Shown here piece by piece: positions 52,860 through 64,000 of a stretch of 64,000 nt of DNA. A program made the translations under genes and the position numbers. A model generated the notes under the pieces. That model was not told the origin of the DNA. It was given only the letters and a program-made list of their open reading frames with translations, and searched no databases. The DNA is from Acanthosoma haemorrhoidale (lineage: Eukaryota > Arthropoda > Insecta > Hemiptera > Acanthosomatidae): positions 167,659,226-167,723,225 of the forward strand of contig OV884011.1 in NCBI GenBank assembly GCA_930367205.1. Direction: 5' to 3'. Position 1 is the stretch's first letter. The number at the start of each line of letters is the position of its first letter.

Positions 52860-54310
52860 GGGAAGTTTATTTGCGCCATACAAAAACATAACTGTCTATC
52901 AACGTCTGATTCTTGGAAAGGTGAGCCCCATCACCTGATAGAGTCTTATCAATGAAGCCAGTACATTGGAACAACAGAGTCACTGCTATGATCTCCCTCG
53001 ATTGCTCGAAAGCATTCAACTGAGTGAGCACAAATTTCCTGCGCAACTACAGAACATAATGGCTTCCTATCTCGCAGCAGAACCTTTTCTGCGCGAATAG
53101 GAGCCATATCTATCACTAGAAGAGATTTCATCGTCGGAGTTCCCCAAGGATCGATGGTGGGACCCCTACTCTTTAATATGTACACCACGTACATTAGTAG
53201 GAGCATCTTACTCCTTAATTAGCGGCTGATACTCCGAGGTAGCGGTGTATGCGGACGACATAGGAATCTACAGCACCAGCCTCAACCCAGCGAAAGCGCT
53301 AAAGGCTGCAGAGGGCGCTAGTCAGTTAATCGCCGACAGGCTACGAGCCGTCAACATTCAGGTAAACCCGGCCAAGACGCAAGGGATCGTTTTCTCGTTC
53401 CACCGCGGGAAAAGAAAGCTCCCAACCAGCTTCAACATAGACAGGACTGATTGCAAACTTGGCAATACCATATGCTACCTTGGCATCAACCTAGGCAAAC
53501 ACATGACGTTCGGGACACATCTGCAGAAGAAGCTGAAAAGAGTACATAGGACTTACTGCTCTCTCCAACATCTCATCACAAGCCCGGCTGCATCCTTTAG
53601 GCTGAAATTATTGATAGATAAAAGCGTCCTGAGGCCAGCTCTACTGTTTGGGACACCGCTTTTCCGATTTCTTCACACCAGCACCATAACAAGGCTCCAG
53701 AACTTCCAGAACAACATCCTGCGCTCGGCACTATGGCATACCCCTTTTCGTGAAATGAAGGCTCCCGACATCCACGAAAAGTTTGAGGTCCCCACCATCA
53801 CCGAAGCCATCAGAAGAAGACTTATCAAGTTCTTCGACTCGACGAAACACTGCCAAAACCCCCTATTCGGTGACCTGACACCCCCACCGCTACCGGCAAG
53901 ATGGCTCTCTAGGTCTGGTAAAGCAGACCAAATGGTGGACATCACGGCGCTTGGCCCACCAACAACCAGCCTCTGACGGGCACCCACCACTACTATCCAA
54001 CTGAATGAGCCTCCACTACATGCCTAGAAAGCTTTCAGTGGACTCTAACCACTGCACCGCCACATTTCCACCTGTACCAAGGTTCCCCACACTCCTTAAT
54101 TCTTTCACTCCACCTTCAAACAGGTCCTCCTAGTAAAAGGATCCGCTCACCCCAAATTTTATATTTTCCTTTATTTTTCCCTTATCCATAATGTTAAAAG
54201 TTTAAGAGCTAAGGAAAAAAAACAACAGTACATTGTGTATCACTGTACTTGTGTGAATTATACAGCTTTTATACCGAATTCAGACTTTGTATAGAATGTA
54301 CCGATGCTAC
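52860..54310 (+). pseudogene. Jockey-like LINE (family A): RT core to 3' end
   Basis: A 3' UTR-like GGTGAGCCCCATCACCTGA near 52920 suggests one older LINE tail, followed by a longer copy. That copy has the RT block FIVGVPQGSMVGPLLFNMYT (about 53130-53185), a frame break, then an open frame 53245-53976. The frame has YADDIGIYS (the catalytic core), INLGKHMTFGTHLQKK, LQHLITSPAASFRLKLLIDK and IRRRLIKFFDS, ending TGA. The 3' part near 54270-54310 resembles the family tail TTGTATAAAATGTAGCC. The 5' part of RT and the endonuclease are missing. Confidence 0.8.
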
Positions 54311-54610
54311 CGGACCTACAAAATGTGATATGTGAACAGATTCACCTGAGAATCTATAATGAATAATAATTTTGTCATTTTTAAAGGGATTGGAAAAAAA
54401 ATAAATGATTCTTGGACGTTATAAGTATTACTCACTATGTACTTTTTAGAAATGTCCGTCCTTTGACTTCTAAAGAATAAAAAAGTTAGCAAAGACGCTT
54501 TCATCAGACTGACATTCACAAAAAATTAGTAATCTAATGTATGTTACGTTTGTAAGGTAGGTAAGGGAATGTACATATTCCTGTCGGTGGGAAAGGCGAT
54601 AGTTCTTTCT

Positions 54611-54725
54611 TTTTTTTTTTTTCAACAACAACAATCTTTATTGTGCAATAATTACAATCTGCCTTTTATAAGGCAATAATAATACAGATAAATGATCTCA
54701 TTCATACCATAAAAATAGTACTTAA
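54611..54725 (-). repeat. LINE family C 3' end with poly(A), minus orientation
   Basis: Begins with a T run (the poly(A) in minus sense), then AATCTTTATTGTGCAATAAT and the complement of GCCTTATAAAAGGCAGATTG and GGTATGAATGAGATCATTTA. It matches the 3' UTR at 11180-11250. Its upstream extent is not resolved. Confidence 0.6.
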
Positions 54726-55389
54726 TAATGCTAGTAAATAGTACTTTCTATGCACTATTTCTAGGCTGAGATAAGGAACATATCACCAACGCAATCGCTA
54801 GAGACTTTTGCTTACAATGGCCGCCTTGATGATATCTCCGTCCTTTGGGCTTTACAAGGGCCTGTATTGAGGGGTCCGTTTTATTACGTAGGGATTGTAC
54901 AAACGGAGAACGTTACTCGGGGTTAACTACTGCTGCTTTGCACTTGGATATAACTTCATCGCGAAATAAATTGACAGATCAGTATTCGAAACCACGTTAA
55001 AGATTCTGCGATATCTCGTTACTGGGGACCTATTTATAACCGACCTCTGTAGCCACTTGCTGATTCATTCACACCCTCCTGCCGTGTTGCCGGTTACTCT
55101 TCTCTGTGATGTACAGTCTGATGCATCTATGTACCATCACCGATCTGATGAGGCAGATATCAAGCGTTCAAGATGCACCATCAAAATGGAATGGTTTTAG
55201 TTCTCCAAGTGCCTACAGACCTTGATCTTACAGATGCAAGATTTACCAAATTCCGTTAAAACTTATCCCCACATTTAAAACCTATAGTCAATTCCTCTTT
55301 GTACAGTAACACTCATCCATACAATCCTCCTTGTAGCACAGATTGATGGTTCCTTCGCGATCTATCTTATATAGAGAAGTGTGGGATGG

Positions 55390-55680
55390 GACACTGGCTA
55401 TCTACTCATGTCCTGAGCGTCTGTAGCTCCCTTGCCAACTCATTAGTCTTTGCCAAATAGCGAAACGGTCGGAAAGTTGTGGAGGGGGGGGGGCTTACCA
55501 GCTCACCAGAGAAATCCTCGTGGCCATGGGAGCTGCTCAACTGATTTTGTACGAACGTATTGTATGATTGTGAACTGTACTCATCGAGTGAGTGGAATTA
55601 TGTATGAGTTATGAATGATCCCTTAAATCACAATAGTCATTAATGCTCCATAAGCAAGTTGTTATTTTACAGACGAAGAA
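55390..55680 (+). repeat. LINE family C 3' UTR-like copy
   Basis: Shares ATGTCCTGAGCGTCTGT (55408) with 11050 and the later GAGTTATGAATGATCCCTTA and TAATGCTCCATAAGCAAGTTG with 11190-11235. Diverged and without coding sequence. Confidence 0.45.
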
Positions 55681-55689
55681 CAGAAGAAG

Positions 55690-58050
55690 AAAAAAGTTCA
55701 TGGCAATACTGCCTACTTCCCTTCGAGGTATCTGCTATGCATTGAAGTATTTATATCTGAATTTATCTATTCTATTTTAAAGACTTTTTAGATTTTATTA
55801 TCTTCATGATATCAAATTTCTGGCTGTACAACGAATTAAATTATTTATTTCATTTCCGGAAATAGAAATGGGTGGCTTCCGATAGACAAACAAACAAAGA
55901 GACACAATCTTTTTAAAAATTAAAAGAGTTTATTAGGCTATTTTAAATACTAACTGATTAATATTGTGGAGGTACCTACTAAGAATTACACAATCACATT
56001 GTTTTAATAACAATTACATACTCAAGCACTGACAACTACGATTTCGAAAAACGAGGGAGAAAATCCTCAGCGCACATATACGAAAAATATCTTTTTCGTT
56101 TTTAAATGTAAACCACGAGGTGTGGGCCCACGACCGTGTCCATAACAGAGTCTAAAAAAGTTCTCAGTTGAAAGGAATTTAATATTATACGAAGGAGAAA
56201 TCAATAGACATTAAGTAATTAATGAAATATAAATATATTAGATATTGTTTTATCAATGAAGTAGTAAAGTATAGGCAGAGCAGAGCCTCGTTAGGTTGAC
56301 TTAAACCAAAAATGCATAGCGCAAGTGTTAATTGAATAACATGAGTTTTAGTGTCTGTTCAGGACTGTTCTCTCTGAAAAATTTAAAGATTTTCCGTTGA
56401 GTTTGAAGAGACTCAAAGTTCATTTGATAATCACCTAGCAGTTATGTTTCCAATTTACCAACAATGCCCACTTTATATAAGTACATTCCACAACAGCTCG
56501 AAAATATGCTGATTACATTTTAATTTTAATACTATAACTAAAAATGGGGACAAAAAAGGTGACAAAAGTCGGGAAAGATGTGATAAATTTCTCAGGAATA
56601 ATTTCAGAAGCTATGAGAAATTCAAACTTCTGATTTTTTCACACGGTTAAGAATGCATTAAAGGCAATAATGCAAATGTCATTTCATAGTGTAAAAATTG
56701 CACTAGAGATTAAGTTTTTGGAGTCAATGACAGACAATTAGGTTCCAAATATAATTTGAGTTGATATTTATCTCCACGTACCCATCGAAAATATATTTAT
56801 AATATTAAGGATATAGCAGAATATAAACATACCGTGTTTACTACAGTGCCAATAAATAAACTGTTGGATAAACAGCTTTTGATTGCGAAGGCTACTAAAT
56901 ATAATTCAATTAGTGTTGTGGAATCAATCAATATGGAGTCATTAATTTTTATTACTTATACTTTAAACGACGGTTTTCAGTTTTAACAAACAGAATGTAG
57001 ATTTTCGACATTGCCTTCCGACCCCAGACCCTGACAGCTAGCTCTAACGGAGGAGCAAATACATGAGATACACTGAGTATACACTGCAGTACGCACATAC
57101 TGATTAAAAATATTATAACGAATCGATACGCTAAACAAATTGTAAATTATTCTCTCACCAGTTCAGCCTCTTACTGCATACCCACACTGGCACTGTTTGA
57201 GTTGCAGTCGCCAATCTCTATCCCCACTCACCGACCGACCTTGGTTGGCCCTCACTAGTGGATCAGCTCTCAATAACTCGTAGATTTTTGTGTTCTTATA
57301 TTCTTAATATCGGCAACATTAATAGAGCTTTAGAATTTGATATTATTCATTTACTATATAAAGCCCTTTATTTCCAATATAGAGGTATGTGTCCTTTAAA
57401 CTCAAAAGAAAATCTCCAAATTTTGCAGAGCAAACTGATGAGGTCAAATGCAGTCCACACGACAGGTAAGTTCACGCGGTCAGGATAAGTGACCTTAATT
57501 TTGAAATCTATGCAATCCATTTTTGGTTTAAATCAACTTTAAGAGGTTTAGCAACAACCAAACTCAAGAAATATATCAGACCAAGTATATTAAATTTAAT
57601 TCATTGCTTCATTTATTGCCACTTTATTTAATATATCTTGTTGTCGAGATGTTTATTCGTTTAAGTCGGGTCGTTAGATCCTGTATTACATTTCGTTCGT
57701 TAAATTATTCGTTTGAAATGTCGTCAAATGTTAAGTAACATATATTCTAGAAATATGCTACATACTATTATACGTAATATTATACATTGTTTATAATAAT
57801 ATCCAACTTTTCCTATATTGTTACATATACATATCCGTCGATTGCAGTTGAGATGCAGAGTTAGTTTATTTATTATATCCTACCTGTTGCTATACTCTGC
57901 GAAATGAGAGGTTTTATTTAAATAAATGGAGACGTACCGTATACCAATACATTAACTTAACTGATGCATATCTGTATCCGAATACATAAAACTGTAATGC
58001 AATATATAAATGATGTATCTTTTCTAAGGATACATATATTCTTTTATATA
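55690..58050. other. Stretch without a recognised gene
   Basis: AT-rich throughout, with a single more GC-rich patch near 57180-57260. The 76-codon plus-strand frame at 57258-57488 shows no motif. I see nothing I can name. Confidence 0.5.
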
Positions 58051-58054
58051 AGTT

Positions 58055-58530
58055 ATTCGCCACCGGGTAGAATGTGATAAAGAGACGGAAAACGGGAACA
58101 TAAGAATAACTTCAGTTCTCGAAATAGGCTGACTTTATTTCTCTTTGTAATCCGACATATACGGGATCATGGGATGATTACGTCCCATGATCGCATTAGT
58201 TTACAATACAGACTTTAACTTATACTTACCTGACTTGCCCGAAACACTGTTACGCTCTATTTTAATAATTAGAATATTTACATTTTAGGGATGTCATCTA
58301 ACTATTCAACTATTGACCAAGGATTCTTCTATCAAATCCTGAGGGTATTGCATTAGCGTGAAGTTATACCAAATTATACTTTTCTCAAATATACTCAATT
58401 AATTTTGTAATGTCCCAATTGGAATCAAAACCAACAGTAATTTAATTTTAAGTAATCTTATATAGATATTTGTATCTTAGCTATTTCAGCTACACCGTAG
58501 TGTGTACTTAATTATTTCGTTGATAAAACA
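58055..58530 (-). repeat. Probable solo LTR related to the element at 51571
   Basis: The reverse complement of 58055-58222 parallels 52000-52185: AGTTAAAGTC, TGTATTGTAAA, CGATCATGGG, TGTCGGATTA, AAGTTATTCTT and TTATCACATTCTACCCGG occur in the same order as in the LTR there. A CCTGAGGGT near 58340 also fits. The outer edge near 58530 (AACA) is a guess. Confidence 0.4.
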
Positions 58531-58539
58531 ATTTTTTGT

Positions 58540-59390
58540 AGCCCCACAAAAACAAAATGACAACGTTAATGATAGTTTTTATTAAATTTTTCCCAATATC
58601 TAAATATGTAATTCTCAATTGCATATATATTAAAAATGTAATTGTAAAATGTTTTTTATCTATCTATCTCTCATATTTCTCCAAATGTCTACTCTTTGTT
58701 GGCCCGTCGATTGCTTGCTCACCTTGACAAGGAAAGATGAAGTGTGATTACTTCACCAGAAGGCCTTAAAGATATAGCCAGCCTTCTATTGTATTTTTAA
58801 GGCAAAAAAGACTCATAAAATAGATACAATTTAACGGGACTCAGTTTTGGTCATGGCCTTAAGGTTTCAAGGGCCTAGAATATGTAAAGCTCACCCATAG
58901 TTTGTAGTGGGCATGCCTTAATTTTCAAAGGCTACTCCCTTCCCCTCTATCTGTTCCGTGACTCTGTGAAGTATCTGGGACAGGCTGGTGAAGATAATGA
59001 CTGGACGTAAGTACGTAGCCTTTTCATAGAACTCGCAATTTACTTCTATGTGTCTTTCAGAATATCTTTTGATCGTTTTCATCAGACTTATTCCTCGACG
59101 TTTTGCAAGAAAGAGGCTTTCGTTTCAGACAGGTAATATGCAATCGCCTTTTGCAAACTTTAAAGATCTATTTAACAAAGGGACCTTACAATCTACACGT
59201 TTTGGTTTAGATATAATAGGTTGATTTAGACATTAATAATCTATAATTATTTTTCATAATATAGATTTTGTTTTCAGTATCGTGGGGGTATCACTGCCAC
59301 GAGAAATAAACGCATGAACGTATTAATGACAGTGCCAATTACTGATTTGGTGTAAAATCATGGCAGAAATTACATATTTTCAATGAGGAC
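58540..59390. other. Stretch without a recognised gene
   Basis: AT-rich sequence; no coding or repeat structure recognised apart from simple runs. Confidence 0.4.
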
Positions 59391-59395
59391 GTCAA

Positions 59396-59899
59396 AATTT
59401 CCAATCTTTTGGTCATCGTGGTTTTGAAAGTTCAAAATATAATTAAATTAAACTTTTTGTTTGAATTTAGTTTGTAAAAATTATGAATACATATCACTAA
59501 GTCATTAAGACCAGCTGTAGTTAACGTGTTATAGAAAAAAGAAACCTGACACATCCTATCAAAAACGTCTACACCTCCTCTGTTGTGTCGTTGTTAACCA
59601 AGATCATATCCGTTTTTGGTTTTTTTTCTTATGGAGCATAGTGTACAGAAGTAAAATGGTTATATTTCATTTTGGCTTATAAGACATAGTTGTGATGTTA
59701 TCATGGAATAAAAAATTAATGTTTCAGTTTCCGTGAATTATATTCACAACAAATTCTTTAGGAATTTTTTAGTGTTTGTAAATAAGTTAATTTATTTTCG
59801 TCTGGTTTTTCAGCCAAGGGAATACTGGTAACACAGTTGTCAAATGCGATATTTCTATTAGTGCCTTTGGCTGTTTCTATCAGTTCTTCAACAAAACAG
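59396..59899 (-). pseudogene. piggyBac-like transposase remnant, copy 1 of a 504 bp direct repeat
   Basis: A 504 bp block repeated at 60615-61118 with only about two differences seen (for example C/T near 59492/60711 and G/A near 59800/61019). On the minus strand it contains the piggyBac-type pieces described under copy 2. Offset between copies is 1219 bp. Confidence 0.75.
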
Positions 59900-60614
59900 A
59901 ATTATATACCAACCAATTAATCTTTCAGGTGAGGCGCCTCTCGCAAAGACTAAGGCAGGCAGACAGACGGATAATAACATAAAAGGTTTAAAATCTATTT
60001 CCACTTATTGAAATAATAATATCTTATTCAGTTTGGGTTGGTATTACGGCGCCTTATTCAAACCGTCAAGATTAGAAAACGAGATGAAAAAAACATTAAC
60101 CTGGGATAAGCAGCGCTACTTTGTGTTCTCTTGTAAGTCGGGCTTAGTTTCCCAGGACACAATTGTTTTTTTTTAAGTAATATATAACCGATGAGATTTT
60201 TGGTTAAAAATAACTGATACCTGGGATCGTGGGAATGTTGTTTTGAAAAGAAAAATTGAATTGCATGAAAAAAAAAACATTTATTAAACATAATTTTTAC
60301 ATTAAAGGGATTTTTAATCAGACTTATGTAATAAATAGTACCTATGTAATCAAAGATTTTTTAAGTTACACCAAAACAAATACGATGCAAAATTTAAACA
60401 TTATGCACAGTCGGGACATAATTTATACAAGTGCTTCCCACAGATGGCCTTTCCTCATTTGAGGTAAGATTTTGCCATGTTTCTTTTATGATATGGACGA
60501 AATACACAAATTTTTCATGGTACAAACCCTTCTTTTTTCACTGTAGTAACAAATAATTTTATCCACTCCAAAAATTGCAATAATCAAATTTCTCAAATCG
60601 TTATTTAAAATAGG

Positions 60615-61145
60615 AATTTCCAATCTTTTGGTCATCGTGGTTTTGAAAGTTCAAAATATAATTAAATTAAACTTTTTGTTTGAATTTAGTTTGTAAAAAT
60701 TATGAATATATATCACTAAGTCATTAAGACCAGCTGTAGTTAACGTGTTATAGAAAAAAGAAACCTGACACATCCTATCAAAAACGTCTACACCTCCTCT
60801 GTTGTGTCGTTGTTAACCAAGATCATATCCGTTTTTGGTTTTTTTTCTTATGGAGCATAGTGTACAGAAGTAAAATGGTTATATTTCATTTTGGCTTATA
60901 AGACATAGTTGTGATGTTATCATGGAATAAAAAATTAATGTTTCAGTTTCCGTGAATTATATTCACAACAAATTCTTTAGGAATTTTTTAGTGTTTGTAA
61001 ATAAGTTAATTTATTTTCATCTGGTTTTTCAGCCAAGGGAATACTGGTAACACAGTTGTCAAATGCGATATTTCTATTAGTGCCTTTGGCTGTTTCTATC
61101 AGTTCTTCAACAAAACAGTCAGCTACCACCTTGCCATTTGGAATT
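60615..61145 (-). pseudogene. piggyBac-like transposase remnant, copy 2
   Basis: The minus strand reads AIPNGKVVADCFVEELIETA, then KGTNRNIAFDNCVTSIPLAE, matching the piggyBac pattern GTNRNI-x-x-DNx-[FV]TS[IV]PL. Further on, in other frames, MSYKPK, GGVDVFDRMCQV and AGLNDLVIYIHNF correspond to the later piggyBac block with the third catalytic Asp (GGVDxxD). Many stops and frameshifts. The DDE core is incomplete. The block is joined at about 61140-61150 to a LINE. Confidence 0.8.
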
Positions 61146-63130
61146 GCTTTTGAGCTTGTAGAGCAAACCTGCGTGCCAAACCCTGTCAAAAGCTTGAGCT
61201 ATATCAAGAAAGGCAGCAGTGCAATACTGTTTGGTTTCAAGGGCTGAGGAGATGTGATCAACAACGCGAAGGCCTTGTTGAGCAGTGGAATGCCGTTGGC
61301 GGAAACCAAACTGGTGTGTAGGAAAAAGGTTTTTGGATTCAATAATTGGAAGTAGACGTTTTAGTAGAAGTTTCTCAAATATTTTTGAGAGGATAGGGAG
61401 TAGGCTAATTTGACGGTAAGATGAGGTGTCATTGGGTTTTTTACCGGGTTTGGTGAATAGGACAATAATGGAATGTTTCCAGAGGAGAGGAAAGTGCGTC
61501 TTTCGTATTATGCAATTATATATATAGGTTAGGAAGATTATGGCTTTAGGAGGAAGTTGTTTGAGAATTTGAGGAGTTAGGAAATCATATCCAGGAGATT
61601 TTCTGTAAGGTAAGTTTTTCAGAAGGTATTTGACCTCAGAGGGATTAACGACTTTTGGTGGAAGAGAGAGAGGAATAGGTGAAGTGAGGAAATCTTCCAC
61701 AGTTGTGCTGTGAGTATGGCTTTGATGAGAAAGGTGAGGCGTGAAAGTATGGGTAAGATGCAGAGCAAATTCCTCCGACCTATCCCCATCCGAAGCCGCC
61801 CAGAACCCATCATCACGACGAGTGGATGTGAAACAGGTTGATACTTTAGGATTTTTTTGGTTAAATTCCACAAGGAGTTATCCCTGGTAGACAGAGAGGA
61901 GAGGTAGGAATTGAAAGAATCGGAACGGAAGGATGCCAATCGCCGCTTTACCAATCGGCAGTACTGATTGTACGAGCGGGGATCAGCAGGATGCCGGGAT
62001 CTTTGCCACGCTGTTCTAGAGCGGCGTTTGGATTTGATTAGATCTTTGAGATGCTGAGGTAAACGATTATGATTGTGGATTTTTGGGTGACGATGCCTCC
62101 CAAGCCGACCCCTGGATCAAAGTAGTGAAGGAATGCACTGCATCATCTAGGTCTTGGTATGTTTTCAGAGGTACTTTGAGGTCTACAGAGTCTGTAAGAA
62201 TCTGGCGGAAGTGGTCCCAGTCAAATGGGCCCCTCATAAATGAAGGAGGAGGCAGTTTGTGAATTGGATTTAGGGAAATGGTTAATAATAAGGGACTATG
62301 GTCGGAGGAGAGGTCATCGAGGCGCTTGAGTGAATAGTTTAGTAGAAGAAAAAGTCAAGGAGATCTAGATTTCGGTTGGGATCTGATGGCCAATAGGTGG
62401 CTGTGTCAGGAGAGATAGTGGAGCAATGTCTCCGTGTGAGTGCAGACAGCAAAGCACGTCCTCGTGTATTTGTGGATCTTGAGCCCCAGTGTTGGTGCTT
62501 TGCGTTAAAGTCCCCACCCACAAGGAAACGATGTCCGATGGAGTCTAGAAAGGAGATGAATTGGGAATCGGGAATAGATTTATTGGGAGGGAAGTACACT
62601 GATGCTAGAGTAGGGGGGAAAGTGAGGGTGGTGATTGACACTGCAGTGGATTGAAGGAAATCATGTGCTACCAAAGGAACTATGTGATGGGATATGGTGT
62701 TATGGACAATGACAGCGGTACCTGCATGAGCTCTTCCATCTGGGTGATCAGTTCGATAAGTCTGGTACTGTCGAACGGTAAATGGTCGTTTACTTGTAAG
62801 TCTTGTTTCAGTAATGAGAGCTACGTCGATGTTTTTGTCGTAGAGTAATGCTGTCAGTTCGTTAGTGTGGGTGCGAACACCATTCGCATTCCAAAGGAGA
62901 ATGGATAAGGAGTCGGAAGGATCCACTTATGGATTTTGTTTCACGGGGATAAGGTAGGAGACAAGATTTATAAGAAGGAAAATGAGAGGGGTAATTAGGG
63001 TTCTGAACTCTGTAAGGAATGAGGTTAAAAGGCTGGTGAGATTGTTTATATTTAAATTTACACATTTCATCTACAATGTTCGTGAGCTGCTGACTCTCCA
63101 GTTTCATGAGGAATGCATTGTAGAACATTC
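61146..63130 (-). pseudogene. Jockey-like LINE: ORF1 end, endonuclease and 5' half of RT, truncated
   Basis: Reading down the minus strand: a frame from about 63128 (FLMKLESQQLTNIVDEMCKF) likely ends ORF1. The endonuclease at 62926-62339 has LSILLWNANGVRTH, ALITETRL, FLVGGDFNAKHQHWGS, the APE-type nuclease blocks. A linker with frameshifts follows (RLDDLSSDHSPLLL, then KRRLASFRSDSFNSYL). RT at about 61870-61150 has KNLPYRKSPGYD, SYRQISLLPILSKIFEKLL, HQFGFRQRHSTAQQ and AAFLDIAQAFDRVWHAGLLY. The sequence then stops at the piggyBac junction before the YADD motif. Several frameshifts, so dead. Family differs from the 53 kb LINE. Confidence 0.88.
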
Positions 63131-63459
63131 ATGAATTTTTTCATGACTATCCAAACACTTTACATCAATAGAAATAAATGAAGTTGAAATGGACCTTTTT
63201 GGTGGAATGGCCCTTATAATCTTCCCAAGCAGACCCAATCACTAATTTCATCCCTCATTTTCCCTGTCTTTGAATCTGTTATGTCCCTGGGTGGAACTCG
63301 ATGACAGATTGAAGGGAATCATTAACAGTGTTGTTAGATTTATCTCAGGGTCTCGCAGGTGTTCCCGCGTCACCAATCTGTATTTCCGACTTAATTGACT
63401 TACCTAGCTGTCGGCATGTACTATTTCCCCTGCTCGTTTCTGTTCACAAATTCCAAAAA

Positions 63460-63720
63460 TCCTTCCTTATATATGATTTATATCATTATTCATTCAACTT
63501 ATCACAATTTAAATCTTCCGTGCACTTACGAAACTCCAAACTCTACCCCTCTGACGTTTATATTCCTTCCTATAAGACCTCATCGTTCGAAAGGTCCTTC
63601 GTTCCCCGAGGTACAGACCACTGGAACCCCCCCCCCCATATTTCCAAAAGTGATAATCCTTCACTTCCTACTTCCAAAACTCGTTCATCATCACTTTACC
63701 CTCCACACGGGCACTAATTA
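63460..63720 (+). pseudogene. LINE family B 3' coding end
   Basis: The plus strand reads LSQFKSSVHLRNSKLYPSDV, then SFERSFVPRGTDHWNPPPHI, ending TAA at 63715-63717. The QFKSSV and ERSFxPR...WN blocks match the copies at 46150-46370 and 4470-4625. These are the extreme C-terminus of a LINE RT ORF; nothing 5' is preserved within the window. Confidence 0.6.
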
Positions 63721-64000
63721 GTGCACATATTTTATATATATGTACGACCATCCTACATAAAAATTTGTTTAATTATTTATAATATATTATTATTTAGAAA
63801 TTGTTTACACCAAATTCGTGACCTGGTAATTATTCTTCACCAGTGACCCTAACCAAAACACGATCGTGGGCTTATACGTCGTTTATTATATTCTATCTCT
63901 TTATTAATATTACTTCATGTTCTGTTCGGTAGTGTAACTAATAACCACAACAAAAGGACTGTAAAGTGCATACATGGTCTAGATTCATTGCAAAAAAGAA

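Noticed and set aside
62397..62848. Plus-strand frames of 85 and 65 codons
   Set aside because: Antisense to the LINE endonuclease.

Overview
The window is insect nuclear DNA: AT-rich, intron-bearing, GT-AG spliced, and loaded with retroelements. The two long host genes (an OATP transporter and a 4-coumarate:CoA-ligase-like enzyme) and the jockey-like LINE, Ty3/gypsy, piggyBac and hAT remnants fit an insect. Species and order cannot be fixed from the sequence; a hemipteran-like genome is a guess. A 500-base assembly gap lies at 36648-37147.

Layout. Bases 1-216 (minus) hold the first or an early exon of a gene with an AT-hook-like basic N-terminus that runs off the left edge. Bases 1270-3687 (minus) hold a short gene of tiny phase-1 exons, each with IKEE-type (SUMO-consensus-like) motifs, as found at the front of some insect zinc-finger genes. 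Bases 5989-33475 (minus) are one complete organic-anion-transporting-polypeptide gene. Its twelve coding exons join in frame to 653 codons plus stop, with a 17 kb first intron. Bases 37977-48465 (minus) are one complete AMP-forming acyl-CoA synthetase of the 4CL/luciferase-like group. Its nine coding exons give 549 codons plus stop, and it has a basic, presequence-like N-terminus. From 48.5 kb to the right edge I see no intact host gene, only decayed mobile elements and AT-rich DNA.

The OATP intron 1 is a retroelement nest. An old jockey-like LINE tail is interrupted by two full-length LTR retrotransposons, both apparently of the CsRn1 clade of Ty3/gypsy. Element 1 (17017-21521, plus strand) has identical 203 bp LTRs, a tRNA-Trp primer site, a gag with a CHCC-type finger, a gag/pol overlap with a canonical -1 slippery heptamer, and a single nonsense codon in pol. 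Element 2 (21656-26620, minus strand) has 595 bp LTRs and a long open pol but has lost nearly all of gag. The nest is flanked by a roughly 120 bp direct repeat. The same intron carries a hAT-type MITE with a perfect 8 bp target duplication, a solo LTR with a 5 bp duplication, and several LINE tails.

Dispersed elsewhere are three copies of a tRNA-derived SINE-like repeat, another solo LTR, three sets of LINE 3' ends, two fragments of a 'GCDTTSA' repetitive ORF family, an LTR/gag fragment of another LTR element plus a probable related LTR, and a duplicated piggyBac remnant fused to a truncated jockey LINE near the right end. The host genes look independent of one another: a membrane transporter next to an acyl-activating enzyme, on the same strand but with separate starts. 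No operon, CRISPR array, rRNA or tRNA gene was seen.
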